DNA of 52,202 nt from Candidatus Rokuibacteriota bacterium (GTDB lineage Bacteria > Methylomirabilota > Methylomirabilia > Rokubacteriales > CSP1-6). Positions 33,027 to 42,786 of this stretch are shown here, one piece after another; position 1 is the first letter of the stretch; each line of letters opens with the position of its first letter. Under the pieces are notes generated by a model that did not search any database, was not told the DNA's origin, and saw nothing but the letters and a program-made list of their open reading frames with translations. The position numbers and the translations under genes are program-made. The stretch is taken from contig QHSX01000066.1 in the NCBI GenBank assembly GCA_003221695.1, forward strand, positions 1 through 52,202, given 5' to 3'.

Positions 33027-34933
33027 GCGAGCGCCAGCAAGAGGAGGAGCGCCGCGAAAATGTAGGCGAGGTAGACGTTGGCGCTGCCCGACTGGATCGC
33101 CCGCGCCCGGTGAGCGACGGAGCGCAGCGCGTCGAGGGCCGGCCGATAGAGCCAGTCGTCGAAGATCGAGCGCGTCGGGTTCGCGTACTCGATGCGCTGG
33201 ACAAAGTAACGCGCCCCCGGGTGGAACGTGATGTCCAGGCGCTTCTCGGGGCGGTAGAAGAAGCCGAAGACGCGCCGGAACGGGTCGGCGAAGGCGGTCG
33301 CAGTGCACTCCATCCGCGGGGTCTGCAACATACGCCCGCATCCCCACGTCTCGTAACGCCGCTGGCCCCGCGCCGCCCCCGCCAGGCGGAGGGCGATCAG
33401 CGGCAGCGCGAGGGCCGCCCCGAGCGCCACGGCGATCGCGAGCGTCGAGAGCGTCGCGAAGCCGCCTGAGACGCCGAGCGTGAGCCAGTCGCCGACGGCC
33501 ACCGGCGCGCGGTCGCCGGTCAGGGCGCCCGCGACGGTGACGAGCGCGGGGACGACCAGCGTCGCCCCCAGGCCCAGCGCGACGCAGACCACCGCGAGCG
33601 CGACCATCGCCGCGCGCATCGCGGGCGGCGCCTCGTGCGCGCGCGCGGCGGCGTCACCGCGGGGGAGCGCCAGGAACGTGATCCCGAACGCCTTGACGAA
33701 ACACGCCATCGCGAGACCGCTCGTCAGTGCGAGACCCGCGACCCCGAGCGCGAAGACGAGGTTGAGCATGGGCTGGGCGATGCGGGTATTTTGGAGTAAG
33801 GCCACGAAGGTGAGCCACTCGCTGACGAATCCGTTGAGCGGCGGCAGCGCGGCGATCGCGGCCGAGCCCACCAGGAAGCACGCGGCCGTCCAGGGCATCC
33901 GCTTGATGAGCCCGCCCATCGCCTCCATGTTGCGCGTGCCCGTCGCGTGCACGACGGCGCCCGCACCGAGGAAGAGGAGCGCCTTGAACGTGGCGTGGTT
34001 GAGCGTGTGGTAGAGCGCGGCCGCGAGCGCCAGGAGGGCGAGCCCCTCGAGCCCGGCGCCGTGATAGAGCATGCCCGCGCCCACGCCGATCAGAATGATC
34101 CCGACGTTCTCGATCGAAGAGAACGCGAGAAGCTTCTTGAGGTCGTTGTCCACGAGCGCGTAGAGCACGCCGATCACAGACGACACGGTGCCGGCGAGCA
34201 GCACCGCCACGCCCCACCACGCGGGGCCGGCGCCGAGCCAGTCGAGGCCCGCGCGGAGGAGCCCGTAGACACCCAGCTTGATCATGACGCCGGACATCAG
34301 CGCCGAGACGTGGCTGGGCGCCGCCGGATGGGCGAGCGGGAGCCACACGTGGAGCGGGATCACGCCCGCCTTGCCGGCGAAGCCCGCCGCCAGGAGGACG
34401 AACACGACGCCGCGCGCTCCGGCGCCGAGCCCGGGCGCCGCCGCCCGCCAGTCGGCGAAGCGGAGGCTCCCGGTCCACGCGCCCATGAGCAGCATGCCGG
34501 CGAGCAGGCACGCGAGCCCGGCGTGGGTCATGACGGCGTACACCCAGGCCGCGCGCACCGACGCGCGCTCCTCGGGCTCGTGGAGGACCAGGAAGTAGGA
34601 GGCGAGCGACATCAGCTCCCACGCGATCACGAACGTCATCGTGTTCGCCGCGAGCGGCACGACGCACATGGACGCGACGAACACGGGATAGGCGAGCGCA
34701 CCGCGCGCTGAGCGTTCCGCGGACCCGGCGGCGTAGAAGGACGCGGGGAGGGCCACGCCGCCGACGAGTACCAGGAAGAGCCCGGCGAGGGGATCGAGCG
34801 TCAGCTCGAGGCCGCCGAGCGGCACGAGCCAGTCGACGACGACGGTCCAGGCGCTGCCCGCGACCCCGCCGAGCCCGAGGACGAGCGCGACGAGCCCGAT
34901 CGCTGCCGCGGCGAGGGCGCCGGCTGCCGCCAT
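33023..34933 (-). CDS. HyfB-like proton-conducting membrane subunit (NuoL/MrpA type)
   Basis: A 636-aa membrane protein with around 16 helices. FVIAWELMSLASYFLVLHE gives the TM5 glutamate, and KAGVIPLHVWLPLAHPAAPSHVSALMSGVM gives the TM7-8 lysine/histidine region (quoted in parts). LLAFSSIENVGIILIG and HTLNHATFKALLFLGAG follow. It is the larger antiporter-like subunit, with a C-terminal extension ending near DITFHPGARYFVQR. The start is ATG at 34933, overlapping the NuoB-like stop by one base. Together with HyfF it gives two antiporter-type channels. Confidence 0.88.
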   Translation of the reverse strand: MAAAGALAAAAIGLVALVLGLGGVAGSAWTVVVDWLVPLGGLELTLDPLAGLFLVLVGGVALPASFYAAGSAERSARGALAYPVFVASMCVVPLAANTMTFVIAWELMSLASYFLVLHEPEERASVRAAWVYAVMTHAGLACLLAGMLLMGAWTGSLRFADWRAAAPGLGAGARGVVFVLLAAGFAGKAGVIPLHVWLPLAHPAAPSHVSALMSGVMIKLGVYGLLRAGLDWLGAGPAWWGVAVLLAGTVSSVIGVLYALVDNDLKKLLAFSSIENVGIILIGVGAGMLYHGAGLEGLALLALAAALYHTLNHATFKALLFLGAGAVVHATGTRNMEAMGGLIKRMPWTAACFLVGSAAIAALPPLNGFVSEWLTFVALLQNTRIAQPMLNLVFALGVAGLALTSGLAMACFVKAFGITFLALPRGDAAARAHEAPPAMRAAMVALAVVCVALGLGATLVVPALVTVAGALTGDRAPVAVGDWLTLGVSGGFATLSTLAIAVALGAALALPLIALRLAGAARGQRRYETWGCGRMLQTPRMECTATAFADPFRRVFGFFYRPEKRLDITFHPGARYFVQRIEYANPTRSIFDDWLYRPALDALRSVAHRARAIQSGSANVYLAYIFAALLLLLALA

Positions 34934-35442
34934 CAACGCCGGCGGCCGATCACATCAAGGAGCGCCGCGAGGATCGCCGCAGGCGAGGGCGGGCAGCCCG
35001 GAACGACGGCGTCCACGGGGACGACCGCGTCCGCGCCCCCGACGACCGCGTAGGACCCGCGGAAGATCCCGCCGTCGCGGCCGCAGTCGCCGACGGCGAT
35101 CACGAGCTTCGGGTCGGGCGTCGCCTCCCACGTCCGGCGCAGCGCCTCGGCCATGTTCCGCGTCACGGGCCCCGTGACGAGCAGGCAGTCGGCGTGGCGC
35201 GGCGAGGCGACGAAGGAGAGGCCAAAGCGCTCGAGGTCGTAGTGCGGTCCCGTCAGGCCGGCGATCTCGAGCTCACAGCCGTTGCACGAGCCGGCGTCCA
35301 CCTGGCGGATCGCCAGCGACCGGCCGAAGCGGCGCTGAATCTCCCCGGCCAGGCGCGCGCCGAGGCGTTCGACGTCGGACCGGCCCGGGGGCGGCTCGGT
35401 GACGATGCCGGTCCGGAGGGCGATGCGGAGCTGGCGGCGCAC
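34933..35442 (-). CDS. NuoB/HycG-like iron-sulfur subunit
   Basis: A 169-aa soluble subunit of the NuoB/HycG family. The four cluster-binding cysteines are kept: Cys53 and Cys56 (SCNGCELEI, the CxxC spacing of hydrogenase small subunits and not the CC of complex I), Cys120 (GDCGRDGG) and Cys150 (PGCPPSP). FVASPRHADCLLVTGPVTRNM is the family core. So the proximal [4Fe-4S] cluster is retained although the partner large subunit has lost its metal site. The start is GTG 35442, three bases after the ArsR stop, so regulator and complex share one transcript. Confidence 0.88.
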   Translation of the reverse strand: MRRQLRIALRTGIVTEPPPGRSDVERLGARLAGEIQRRFGRSLAIRQVDAGSCNGCELEIAGLTGPHYDLERFGLSFVASPRHADCLLVTGPVTRNMAEALRRTWEATPDPKLVIAVGDCGRDGGIFRGSYAVVGGADAVVPVDAVVPGCPPSPAAILAALLDVIGRRR

Positions 35443-35445
35443 CGG

Positions 35446-35808
35446 TCAGCGCCGCCCGGGCCGGCGCGCCTCGCGGCGGAGCGCGCGCAGCATCGTCTGG
35501 GTGCCGATGAGCTGGTTGTTGAAGATCCGCCGGGCGACGTCGAGCAGCTCGCCCACCGCCTCGTCGCGGATCGCGTAGCGGACCGCCGTGCCCTCCCGGC
35601 TGGCGACGACGACGTTCTTGGCGCGCAGGACCGCGAGCTGCTGTGACACCGTCGACTGGTCGAGGTCGAGGGCCGCCTGCAGCTCTCGCACGCCGCGCTC
35701 GTGGCCGCGAAGGAGCTCGAGGATCCGGATGCGGATGGGATGCGCGAGGGCCTTGAAGAACTCGGCCTTGAAGGACTGCAGCTCCGTGGTCGTCGCCGCC
35801 ACGCCCAC
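35446..35808 (-). CDS. ArsR-family winged-helix transcriptional regulator
   Basis: A 120-aa ArsR/SmtB-type repressor: FFKALAHPIRIRILELLRG, ERGVRELQAALDLDQSTVSQQLAVLRAKNVV (recognition helix; quoted in parts) and SREGTAVRYAIRD (wing). It has no cysteine, so it is not a thiol- or arsenite-sensing member. It leads the Ehr operon. I start it at GTG 35808 because an upstream ATG at 35826 lies inside the promoter described below, and the residues MIYKIF before this point are not family-like. That leaves an almost leaderless message; the ATG remains possible if the promoter is elsewhere. Confidence 0.83.
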   Translation of the reverse strand: MGVAATTTELQSFKAEFFKALAHPIRIRILELLRGHERGVRELQAALDLDQSTVSQQLAVLRAKNVVVASREGTAVRYAIRDEAVGELLDVARRIFNNQLIGTQTMLRALRREARRPGRR

Positions 35809-35816
35809 AAAGATTT

Positions 35817-35845
35817 TGTATATCATAATATTACTATATAGTCAA
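35817..35845 (-). promoter_or_regulatory. Promoter of the arsR-Ehr operon
   Basis: On the minus strand TTGACT (35845-35840), 17 nt spacing, then TATACA (35822-35817) makes a good sigma-70-type promoter, in an unusually AT-rich island in this GC-rich DNA. Predicted transcript start is near 35810, just before the GTG start. Confidence 0.6.
35819..35840. promoter_or_regulatory. Near-palindromic 22-bp operator, likely ArsR site
   Basis: TATATCATAATATTACTATA (first 20 of 22 bases) is its own reverse complement except for two base pairs near the arms. The palindrome covers the spacer between the -35 and -10 boxes and overlaps both, as for autorepression by an ArsR dimer. Confidence 0.6.
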
Positions 35846-36937
35846 TCCTGGGTCGCCGCCATCGCCGAGCAGCGCGCGGTACACCGCGGCGGTGCGCGTC
35901 ATGGCCGCGTCGAGCGTGAGCCGCGCGGCGACCGTCGCCTGGCCCGCACGCGCCATCGTGCGCGCCCGCGCCGGATCGCGGAGGATCTCGAGCACCGCGC
36001 CGGCGAGCGCGTGCGCGTCGTCGGGCGGGACGAGCCGCCCCGTCTCGCCGTCGCGGAGGAGCTCCGGGCTTCCCCCCACGGTCGTGGCGACGACGGGCGT
36101 CCCGACCGCGAGCGCCTGCGGGATGACCTGCGACGTCGCTTCCGAGCGGATCGAGGGGAGCACGAGAACGTCCAGGGCGGCCATCACCTCGGGGATATCG
36201 CGACGGAACCCCGTCATCATCACGCGCTCCGCGAGGCCCAGGGCCGTCACGCGCCGACGGACGTCTTCGTAGCCGACGCCGTCGCCCACGATCACGAACC
36301 GCGCGCGCGGCGCCACGGCCAGGATCTGCCGCGCCGCCTCGAGGAAGACGTTGTGGCCCTTGGAGCCGCGGATGTTGGCGACGAGACCGACCAGGGGCTC
36401 TCCGGCGCCGAGCCGCAGCTCGCCGCGCACGGCGGCGCCCGAGACGGCGGGGTGGAACCGCGTGGTGTCGACGCCGGGCGGGATCGCGACGACGCGCTCG
36501 GGCGGGATCCCGGCCGCCACGACGAGCGCGCGCACGGCCTCACCGCTCGTGACGATGCGGTCGGCGAGGCGGTAGACGAGCGCGCTCCGGATCGCGATCG
36601 ACACGTGGCGGCTCCGCACGACGGGGAGGCCGAGGGACCGGGCGGCCAGCGCGCCGAGCCAGCTGTCCGTCGAGCTGTGGGTGTGGACGAGACTCACGGC
36701 GCGCGCCCGCATGAGGCGGCGGAGCGCCCAGAGGGCTCCGAGGTCGACGACGCCGCGCATCCGCACGGCGACCGCGTCCACCTCCGCGGCGCGCGCCTCG
36801 GCCAGGAGGCCACTCCCAGGCTGGCACGCGACGAGCGCCCCCCAGCCGTGGTTCCGGAGCCAGCGCGTTTCGGCGAGGATCCTGAGCTCCTGGCCGCCGA
36901 GCCCGAGCGACGCCTCGGTGTGGAGGATCGTCGGCAT
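35834..36937 (-). CDS. Glycosyltransferase family 4-type protein
   Basis: A 367-aa GT-B glycosyltransferase. The N-terminal domain starts HTEASLGLGGQELRILAE (acceptor side), with VHTHSSTDSWLGALAA. The C-terminal donor domain has PPGVDTTRF, GLVANIRGSKGHNVFLEAA and LPSIRSEATSQVIPQALAVGTPVVAT, with the E-x7-E-type signature. It should transfer a sugar from an NDP donor to a lipid or polysaccharide, at the cytoplasmic face of the membrane. Donor and acceptor cannot be predicted. Its last codons (GLTI and TAG) lie inside the promoter of the arsR operon. Confidence 0.85.
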   Translation of the reverse strand: MPTILHTEASLGLGGQELRILAETRWLRNHGWGALVACQPGSGLLAEARAAEVDAVAVRMRGVVDLGALWALRRLMRARAVSLVHTHSSTDSWLGALAARSLGLPVVRSRHVSIAIRSALVYRLADRIVTSGEAVRALVVAAGIPPERVVAIPPGVDTTRFHPAVSGAAVRGELRLGAGEPLVGLVANIRGSKGHNVFLEAARQILAVAPRARFVIVGDGVGYEDVRRRVTALGLAERVMMTGFRRDIPEVMAALDVLVLPSIRSEATSQVIPQALAVGTPVVATTVGGSPELLRDGETGRLVPPDDAHALAGAVLEILRDPARARTMARAGQATVAARLTLDAAMTRTAAVYRALLGDGGDPGLTI

Positions 36938-36996
36938 GGCGACAGACTACCGCCGCCGGTGTTCGCAGGAGAAAGGACGGGTGAGGGCGGGCGTCG

Positions 36997-37311
36997 CTAC
37001 CAGCGGCCGCCGCGGGAGCCGCCGCGACCACCGCCGGTACCACGGCGCTCGCCGCCGCCGCTGCCCGGGGATTTGGCCTTCTCGACTAGGATCGTGCGGC
37101 CGTCGAGGTTCGTGCCGTTCAGGCGGCTGATGGCCTGCTCGGCCTCCTCGGGGGTCGCCATCTCGACGAATCCGAAGCCACGCGATCGGCCGGTCTCCCG
37201 ATCCGTCACGACGCTCGCGGATTCGACGGTGCCGGCCCCGGCGAAGGCCTCACGCAGGCGCTCAGTGGAGGTCGAAAACGAAAGGCCGCCGACGAAGAGT
37301 TTGACTGCCAT
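36997..37311 (-). CDS. RRM-domain RNA-binding protein, second copy
   Basis: A 104-aa RRM protein with RNP2 LFVGGL (5-10), RNP1 RGFGFVEM (44-51) and a Gly/Arg-rich tail (GGGERRGTGGGRGGSRGG). Same length and spacing as the copy at 17514-17828. The ATG at 37311 has GGAG upstream. Its upstream region carries an extended -10-like TGTATACT at 37389-37382. Likely RNA chaperone or regulator. Confidence 0.9.
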   Translation of the reverse strand: MAVKLFVGGLSFSTSTERLREAFAGAGTVESASVVTDRETGRSRGFGFVEMATPEEAEQAISRLNGTNLDGRTILVEKAKSPGSGGGERRGTGGGRGGSRGGRW

Positions 37312-37381
37312 CCGAACGGCTCCATTCTGGGCAGGACGGTTCACAGCGAACCGATGACTGCATCCGAATCCGACGCTCCGG

Positions 37382-37389
37382 AGTATACA
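37382..37389. promoter_or_regulatory. Back-to-back -10-like boxes between the rbp and DedA genes
   Basis: AGTATACA reads TGTATACT on the minus strand (toward the RRM gene) and TATACA on the plus strand (toward DedA). One element could serve both divergent genes. No good -35 box is visible on either side. Confidence 0.3.
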
Positions 37390-37431
37390 CTGTCCGAAGC
37401 GTAGACGAGTCGGATCTTGCCGAGGTGCGGT

Positions 37432-38022
37432 GTGATCGCGAGCGTCATCGAGCAGCTACGGTACGTCGGGCTCTTCCTCATCCTCTTCGCCGCCGGGCTC
37501 GGCCTGCCGGTGCCCGAGGAAGTCCCGATCGTCGCGGCCGGCATCCTCTCGCATACGGGGGTCTTCCGCTGGTGGCTCGCGCTCCCCGTGATCCTCGCCG
37601 GGGTGCTCGCGGGCGACGCGGTCCTCTACTGGGTCGGCCATCACTGGGGCGAGCGCGTGCTGGACTGGTGCGCGGTCCGGCGGGTGCTGAGCCGGAAGCG
37701 CGAGGCGCAGCTCCTCACGGCGTACCGCGACCATGGCGCGAAAATTCTCTTGACCGCGCGCCACGTGGTGGGGCTGCGAGCGGCGGCCTTCCTCACGGCG
37801 GGCATCGCCCGCGTACCGTTCTGGAGGTTCCTCGCGCTCGACGCGGCGGCCGCTGGGGTCGGCGTCCCGGTGAGCTTCGGGCTGGCTTACCTCTTCGCGG
37901 ACCAGGTCTACGAGGTGCTGCGCGACGTCCACCGCCTCGAGCGCTGGCTCGCGCTCCTCGGCGTTGCCGCCGTCGCGGCGTGGCTCGTGGTCGGCGCCTA
38001 TCACAGGAGCCGGCGACCGTAG
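37432..38022 (+). CDS. DedA/SNARE-associated family membrane protein
   Basis: A 196-aa membrane protein of the DedA superfamily, whose members act in membrane homeostasis, undecaprenyl-phosphate or lipid recycling. The pattern includes GLPVPEEVPIVAAGIL, the re-entrant loop GVLAGDAVLYWVGHHWGERVL, and ARHVVGLRAAAFLTAG (the DedA arginine motif). About five helices. The start is GTG 37432 with GAGGTG six bases before; a TTG at 37417 is rejected. It is followed by the histidine kinase gene 25 nt downstream and may be co-transcribed. Confidence 0.83.
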   Translation: MIASVIEQLRYVGLFLILFAAGLGLPVPEEVPIVAAGILSHTGVFRWWLALPVILAGVLAGDAVLYWVGHHWGERVLDWCAVRRVLSRKREAQLLTAYRDHGAKILLTARHVVGLRAAAFLTAGIARVPFWRFLALDAAAAGVGVPVSFGLAYLFADQVYEVLRDVHRLERWLALLGVAAVAAWLVVGAYHRSRRP

Positions 38023-38047
38023 TGCTATAGTCGGCGTGGGGGACCCC

Positions 38048-39338
38048 GTGGCATCGAACGAGCGGAAGCCGTGGCACGCGATCTTCCGGCTGCTCGAGCG
38101 CGACGAGCGCGTCTTCGCCGTGCTCCTCGCCGTCGTGATGGTGGGCGGCCTCGCCACCCTCGGCCTCGTGCCCCTGCGGCCCCGGCATCGGATCGATCTG
38201 TACTGGCTGGTCTTCTGGTTCGCGGCCTACAAGGTGGGCATCTTCGCGCTCGTGACGGTCAACCCGCGCGCGACGCGCGCGATCTTCGTGGGCGCCCTGG
38301 CGATCGACCTCCTGCTGATCTTCGCGCTCCTCTCGCTCACGGGCGGGGGTGACAGCCTCTTTTACCTCCTCTTCTTCCCGCTGGTGGCGGTCAATGCCTA
38401 CTACTTCGGCCCGTGGATGGGTCTCGGCGCGTCGGTGCTCGGCGCCGCGCTGTACGCGCTGTCGGCCTGGCTCGTGCCCCCCTGGGTGGGCTGGACACCG
38501 CCCGTGATTCTCGCGGCGCTCGTCGGCCTCCCCGCGGTCACGCTCGGCCTTGTCGCCGAGCGCGAGCGGCGGGCGCGCAATGAGGTGGAGCGGCTGAACG
38601 CGGAGCTCACGGGGACGCTCTCTCGCCTTCAGACGGCCCAGCAGGAGCTGCTCGTCGCCGAGCGGATGGCGACCGTCGGACGCCTGTCACTCAAGGTGGC
38701 GCACGAGGTCCGTAATCCGATCAGCGCGATCGAGCTCAACGCCGAGATGCTCAATGACATCGTGCGCGGTCGCCCGGACCGGGACATGGAGGAGGCGGCG
38801 GGCCTGGTCACCGCGATCCGTGACCAGGTCAACGCGCTCGACGCGCTCACGGAGGAGTACCTGGCGTTCGCGCGGTTCCCGCGCCCCCACTTCGAGGAGG
38901 AGTCGGTGAACCATCTCGTGCAGGAGCTGGCCGACTTCGTCCGCCCGGTCGCCACCCGCCAGGGGCTCACGGTCTCGGTCGCGATCGACCCGAACGTGCC
39001 GATGATGGAGATCGACCGCGGCCTCCTGCGCCAGGCCGCGCTGAACCTCGTGAAGAACGGGCTCGAGGCGCTGTCGAGCGGTGGCGAGCTGACGATCGCG
39101 AGCCGCTTCGACGGCGAGACGGTCGAGATCTCCGTGTCCGACTCCGGCGGCGGCATTCCGAGCGACGTCGCGCCGCGGCTCTTCGAGCAGTTCTTCACCA
39201 CGAAGCCGCAGGGCACCGGCCTCGGCCTCCCGATCGCGCGCCAGATCACGGAGGAGCACGGCGGCGAGATCCGGTGGGCGAACCGCCCGGGCCGAGGCGC
39301 GGTCTTCACGATCCGGCTGCCGATCAAGAGGCCCGTGA

Positions 39339-39346
<8 letters not shown>
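38048..39346 (+). CDS. Membrane sensor histidine kinase
   Basis: A 432-aa two-component kinase. Six predicted membrane helices fill residues about 20-175, with almost no periplasmic loop, so it probably senses a membrane-linked or internal signal. A coiled-coil (ERERRARNEVERLNAELTG) leads to the H-box GRLSLKVAHEVRNPISAIEL (phospho-His in VAHEVRNP). The ATPase domain shows N-box LVKNGLEAL, G1 DSGGGIP and G2 GTGLGLPIARQ. The GTG start at 38048 has GGGGGA upstream. It overlaps the sigma-54 response regulator gene by eight bases, so the two form a pair of NtrB-NtrC type. Confidence 0.86.
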
Positions 39347-40721
<1,375 letters not shown>

Positions 40722-40760
40722 GATCGGGCCCTAGGCAACTCGATTTCAGAGCGTTCCCTC

Positions 40761-41942
40761 GTGAAGGCGCTCGTCCTCACCCGCGAGTACCCCCCACACG
40801 TCTACGGTGGCGCGGGCGTCGTCGTCGACCAGCTGACGCAGGCCCTCGGGCGCCGCATGGCCGTCGAGGTCCGGTGCTTTGGCGCGCGCCCGCCCGACGC
40901 GGGCGCACACGGCGTCACGGTTCGCGGGTACGCGGCGTGGGAGCGCCTCGGCGGGGGCCCGGACGGGCCGCGCTTCGCCCCGGCGCTCGAGACGCTCTCG
41001 ATCGCGCTCGCGATGGCCCGTGATCCCGTGGACGCCGACGTCGCTCACGCCCACACCTGGTACGCCGACATGGCGGGGCTCTGGATTCGGACGCTCTACC
41101 GGATCCCGCTCGTCGTCACGCTCCACAGCCTGGAGCCGCTCCGGCCCTGGAAGGCCGATCAGCTCGGCACCGGGTACCTCCTGTCGACCTGGATCGAGCA
41201 GACGGCCGTCGAGGCGGCCGACCGCGTGATCGCGGTCTCCGGGAAGATGCGGGAGGACATCCTCGCCCATTTCCGCGTGGACTCGGCGAAGGTGGTCGTC
41301 ATCCACAACGGGATCGACCCCGAGGTGTTCAGGCCCACAGCGGAGCGCGACGCGCTCGAACGGTTCGGCGTCCGGACACCCTACGTCCTGTTCGTCGGGC
41401 GCGTGACCGACCAGAAGGGGATCTTCCACCTCTTGGAGGCCGCGAAGCTGCTCCCCGCGGGCGTGCAGGTCGTCCTCTGCGCGTCGGCGCCCGACACGCC
41501 CGAGATCGAGGCGCGGCTCGCGCGCGCGGTCCCGGATCACCCGAACGTCGTCTGGATCAATGCGATGGTCCCGCGCGATGTCGTGATCCAGCTCATGAGC
41601 CACGCCGCCGTGTTCGCGTGCCCGTCGGTCTACGAGCCCTTCGGATTGATCAATCTCGAATCGATGGCGTGCGAGACGCCCGTGGTGGCCTCCGCGGTCG
41701 GCGGCATCCTCGAGGTGGTCGTGGACGGCGAGACCGGGCTCCTGGTGGAGCCCGCGCGCCCCGACGCGCTCGCCTCCGCGCTCACGCGCGTGCTCGAAAA
41801 CCCGGCGCTGGGCCGGTCCATGGGGCGCGCGGGGCGCCGCCGTGTCGAGGAGCGCTTCAGCTGGGCTCACGTGGCCGAGCGGACCGAGCAAGTCTACGCC
41901 GAGGCAGCCGCCGAGTTCAGGCGTGCCTCGGCGGGCGACTAG
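40761..41942 (+). CDS. Glycogen synthase-like GT4/GT5 glycosyltransferase
   Basis: A 393-aa GT-B enzyme with the acceptor-side MKALVLTREYPPHVYGGAGV, HAHTWYADMAGLW and VVTLHSLEPLRPWK, and the donor-side VVIHNGIDPEVF, YVLFVGRVTDQKG and CPSVYEPFGLINLESMACETPVVA, quoted in parts. The pattern is that of the actinobacterial-type glycogen synthase/glucosyltransferase GlgA or GlgM. GTG 40761 is the start; the Shine-Dalgarno is weak. Alpha-glucan synthesis is likely; no other glg gene is adjacent. Confidence 0.84.
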   Translation: MKALVLTREYPPHVYGGAGVVVDQLTQALGRRMAVEVRCFGARPPDAGAHGVTVRGYAAWERLGGGPDGPRFAPALETLSIALAMARDPVDADVAHAHTWYADMAGLWIRTLYRIPLVVTLHSLEPLRPWKADQLGTGYLLSTWIEQTAVEAADRVIAVSGKMREDILAHFRVDSAKVVVIHNGIDPEVFRPTAERDALERFGVRTPYVLFVGRVTDQKGIFHLLEAAKLLPAGVQVVLCASAPDTPEIEARLARAVPDHPNVVWINAMVPRDVVIQLMSHAAVFACPSVYEPFGLINLESMACETPVVASAVGGILEVVVDGETGLLVEPARPDALASALTRVLENPALGRSMGRAGRRRVEERFSWAHVAERTEQVYAEAAAEFRRASAGD

Positions 41943-41947
41943 CCCTC

Positions 41948-42769
41948 GTGTCGGGCTCGATCCTCGCCGGCGTGCGCGGTTTCGTCTTCGACCTGGACGG
42001 CTGCGTCTGGAACGGCAGTGCCCTGAACCCCGGGGCGCGCGAGGCGCTGGCCGCCCTCCACGGCGCGGGTCGCGGTCTCGCGTTCCTCACCAACAACTCG
42101 CGCGCGACCGCGGAGGACGTCCGCCGCCGCCTCCGGACGCTCGGTGTCACGTGCGCCGAGCACACGCTGACGCCGCTCGAGATCATCGGCGAGGTGATCG
42201 CACGGCGGTTCGGGCGCTCGCGCGTGCTCGTCATCGGCGCCCCCGAGCTCGGCGACGCGATCGCGCGCGCGGGCCACGAGATCGTCGAGACGAAGGACTA
42301 CCGGCGCGCCACCGTCGTCGTCGTCGGCAACGACTTCGATCTGACGTACGAGCGGCTGACCGCGGCCGCACGCGCCGCGGCGGCCGGCGCCCCGCTCGTC
42401 ACCCCGAACGTGGACCCGCGATTGCCGCTCGAGGGCGGCGAGTTCCTGCCCGGGTGCGGCGCACTCGTCGAGGCGGTGGCGGTCGCCGCCGGGGTGCGGC
42501 CGTTCGTCGTGGGGAAGCCGGAGCCCCCACTCTTCCGGATCGCGCTCGAACGCCTCGGGCTCGAGCCGGCGGCGACGGCGATGGTCGGCGACAGCATCGC
42601 GTCAGACATCCAGGGCGCCCGGCGACTCGGGATGCGCACCGTCCTCTACACCCCCGACGGCACGGCCTCCGCCCCCGAGGCCGACCTGGTCGTGCGCTCG
42701 TTCGCCGAGCTCGTGCGCGCGGCCGGCGTCGCCTGGACCCCTCCGATGACCGCGCCACGGCCGGAGTGA
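41948..42769 (+). CDS. HAD-IIA family hydrolase (NagD/4-nitrophenylphosphatase-like)
   Basis: A 273-aa phosphatase. Motif I FDLDGCVWNG (Asp nucleophile and acid/base), motif II FLTNNSRATAEDV, motif III lysine in VVGKPEPPLF and motif IV VGDSIASDIQGA. The C2 cap between motifs II and III is that of the NagD group. It dephosphorylates a sugar or nucleotide phosphate, perhaps linked to the upstream glucan gene (5 nt gap). The GTG start at 41948 is preferred; longer frames overlap that gene. Confidence 0.87.
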   Translation: MSGSILAGVRGFVFDLDGCVWNGSALNPGAREALAALHGAGRGLAFLTNNSRATAEDVRRRLRTLGVTCAEHTLTPLEIIGEVIARRFGRSRVLVIGAPELGDAIARAGHEIVETKDYRRATVVVVGNDFDLTYERLTAAARAAAAGAPLVTPNVDPRLPLEGGEFLPGCGALVEAVAVAAGVRPFVVGKPEPPLFRIALERLGLEPAATAMVGDSIASDIQGARRLGMRTVLYTPDGTASAPEADLVVRSFAELVRAAGVAWTPPMTAPRPE

Positions 42770-42786
42770 TACTCTAGCGTTCGACC

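Noticed and set aside
28444-35442. Group 4 [NiFe] hydrogenase or formate hydrogenlyase
   Set aside because: The large subunit lacks the Ni-binding CxxC pairs, and no hyp maturation, formate dehydrogenase or HyfH gene is present.
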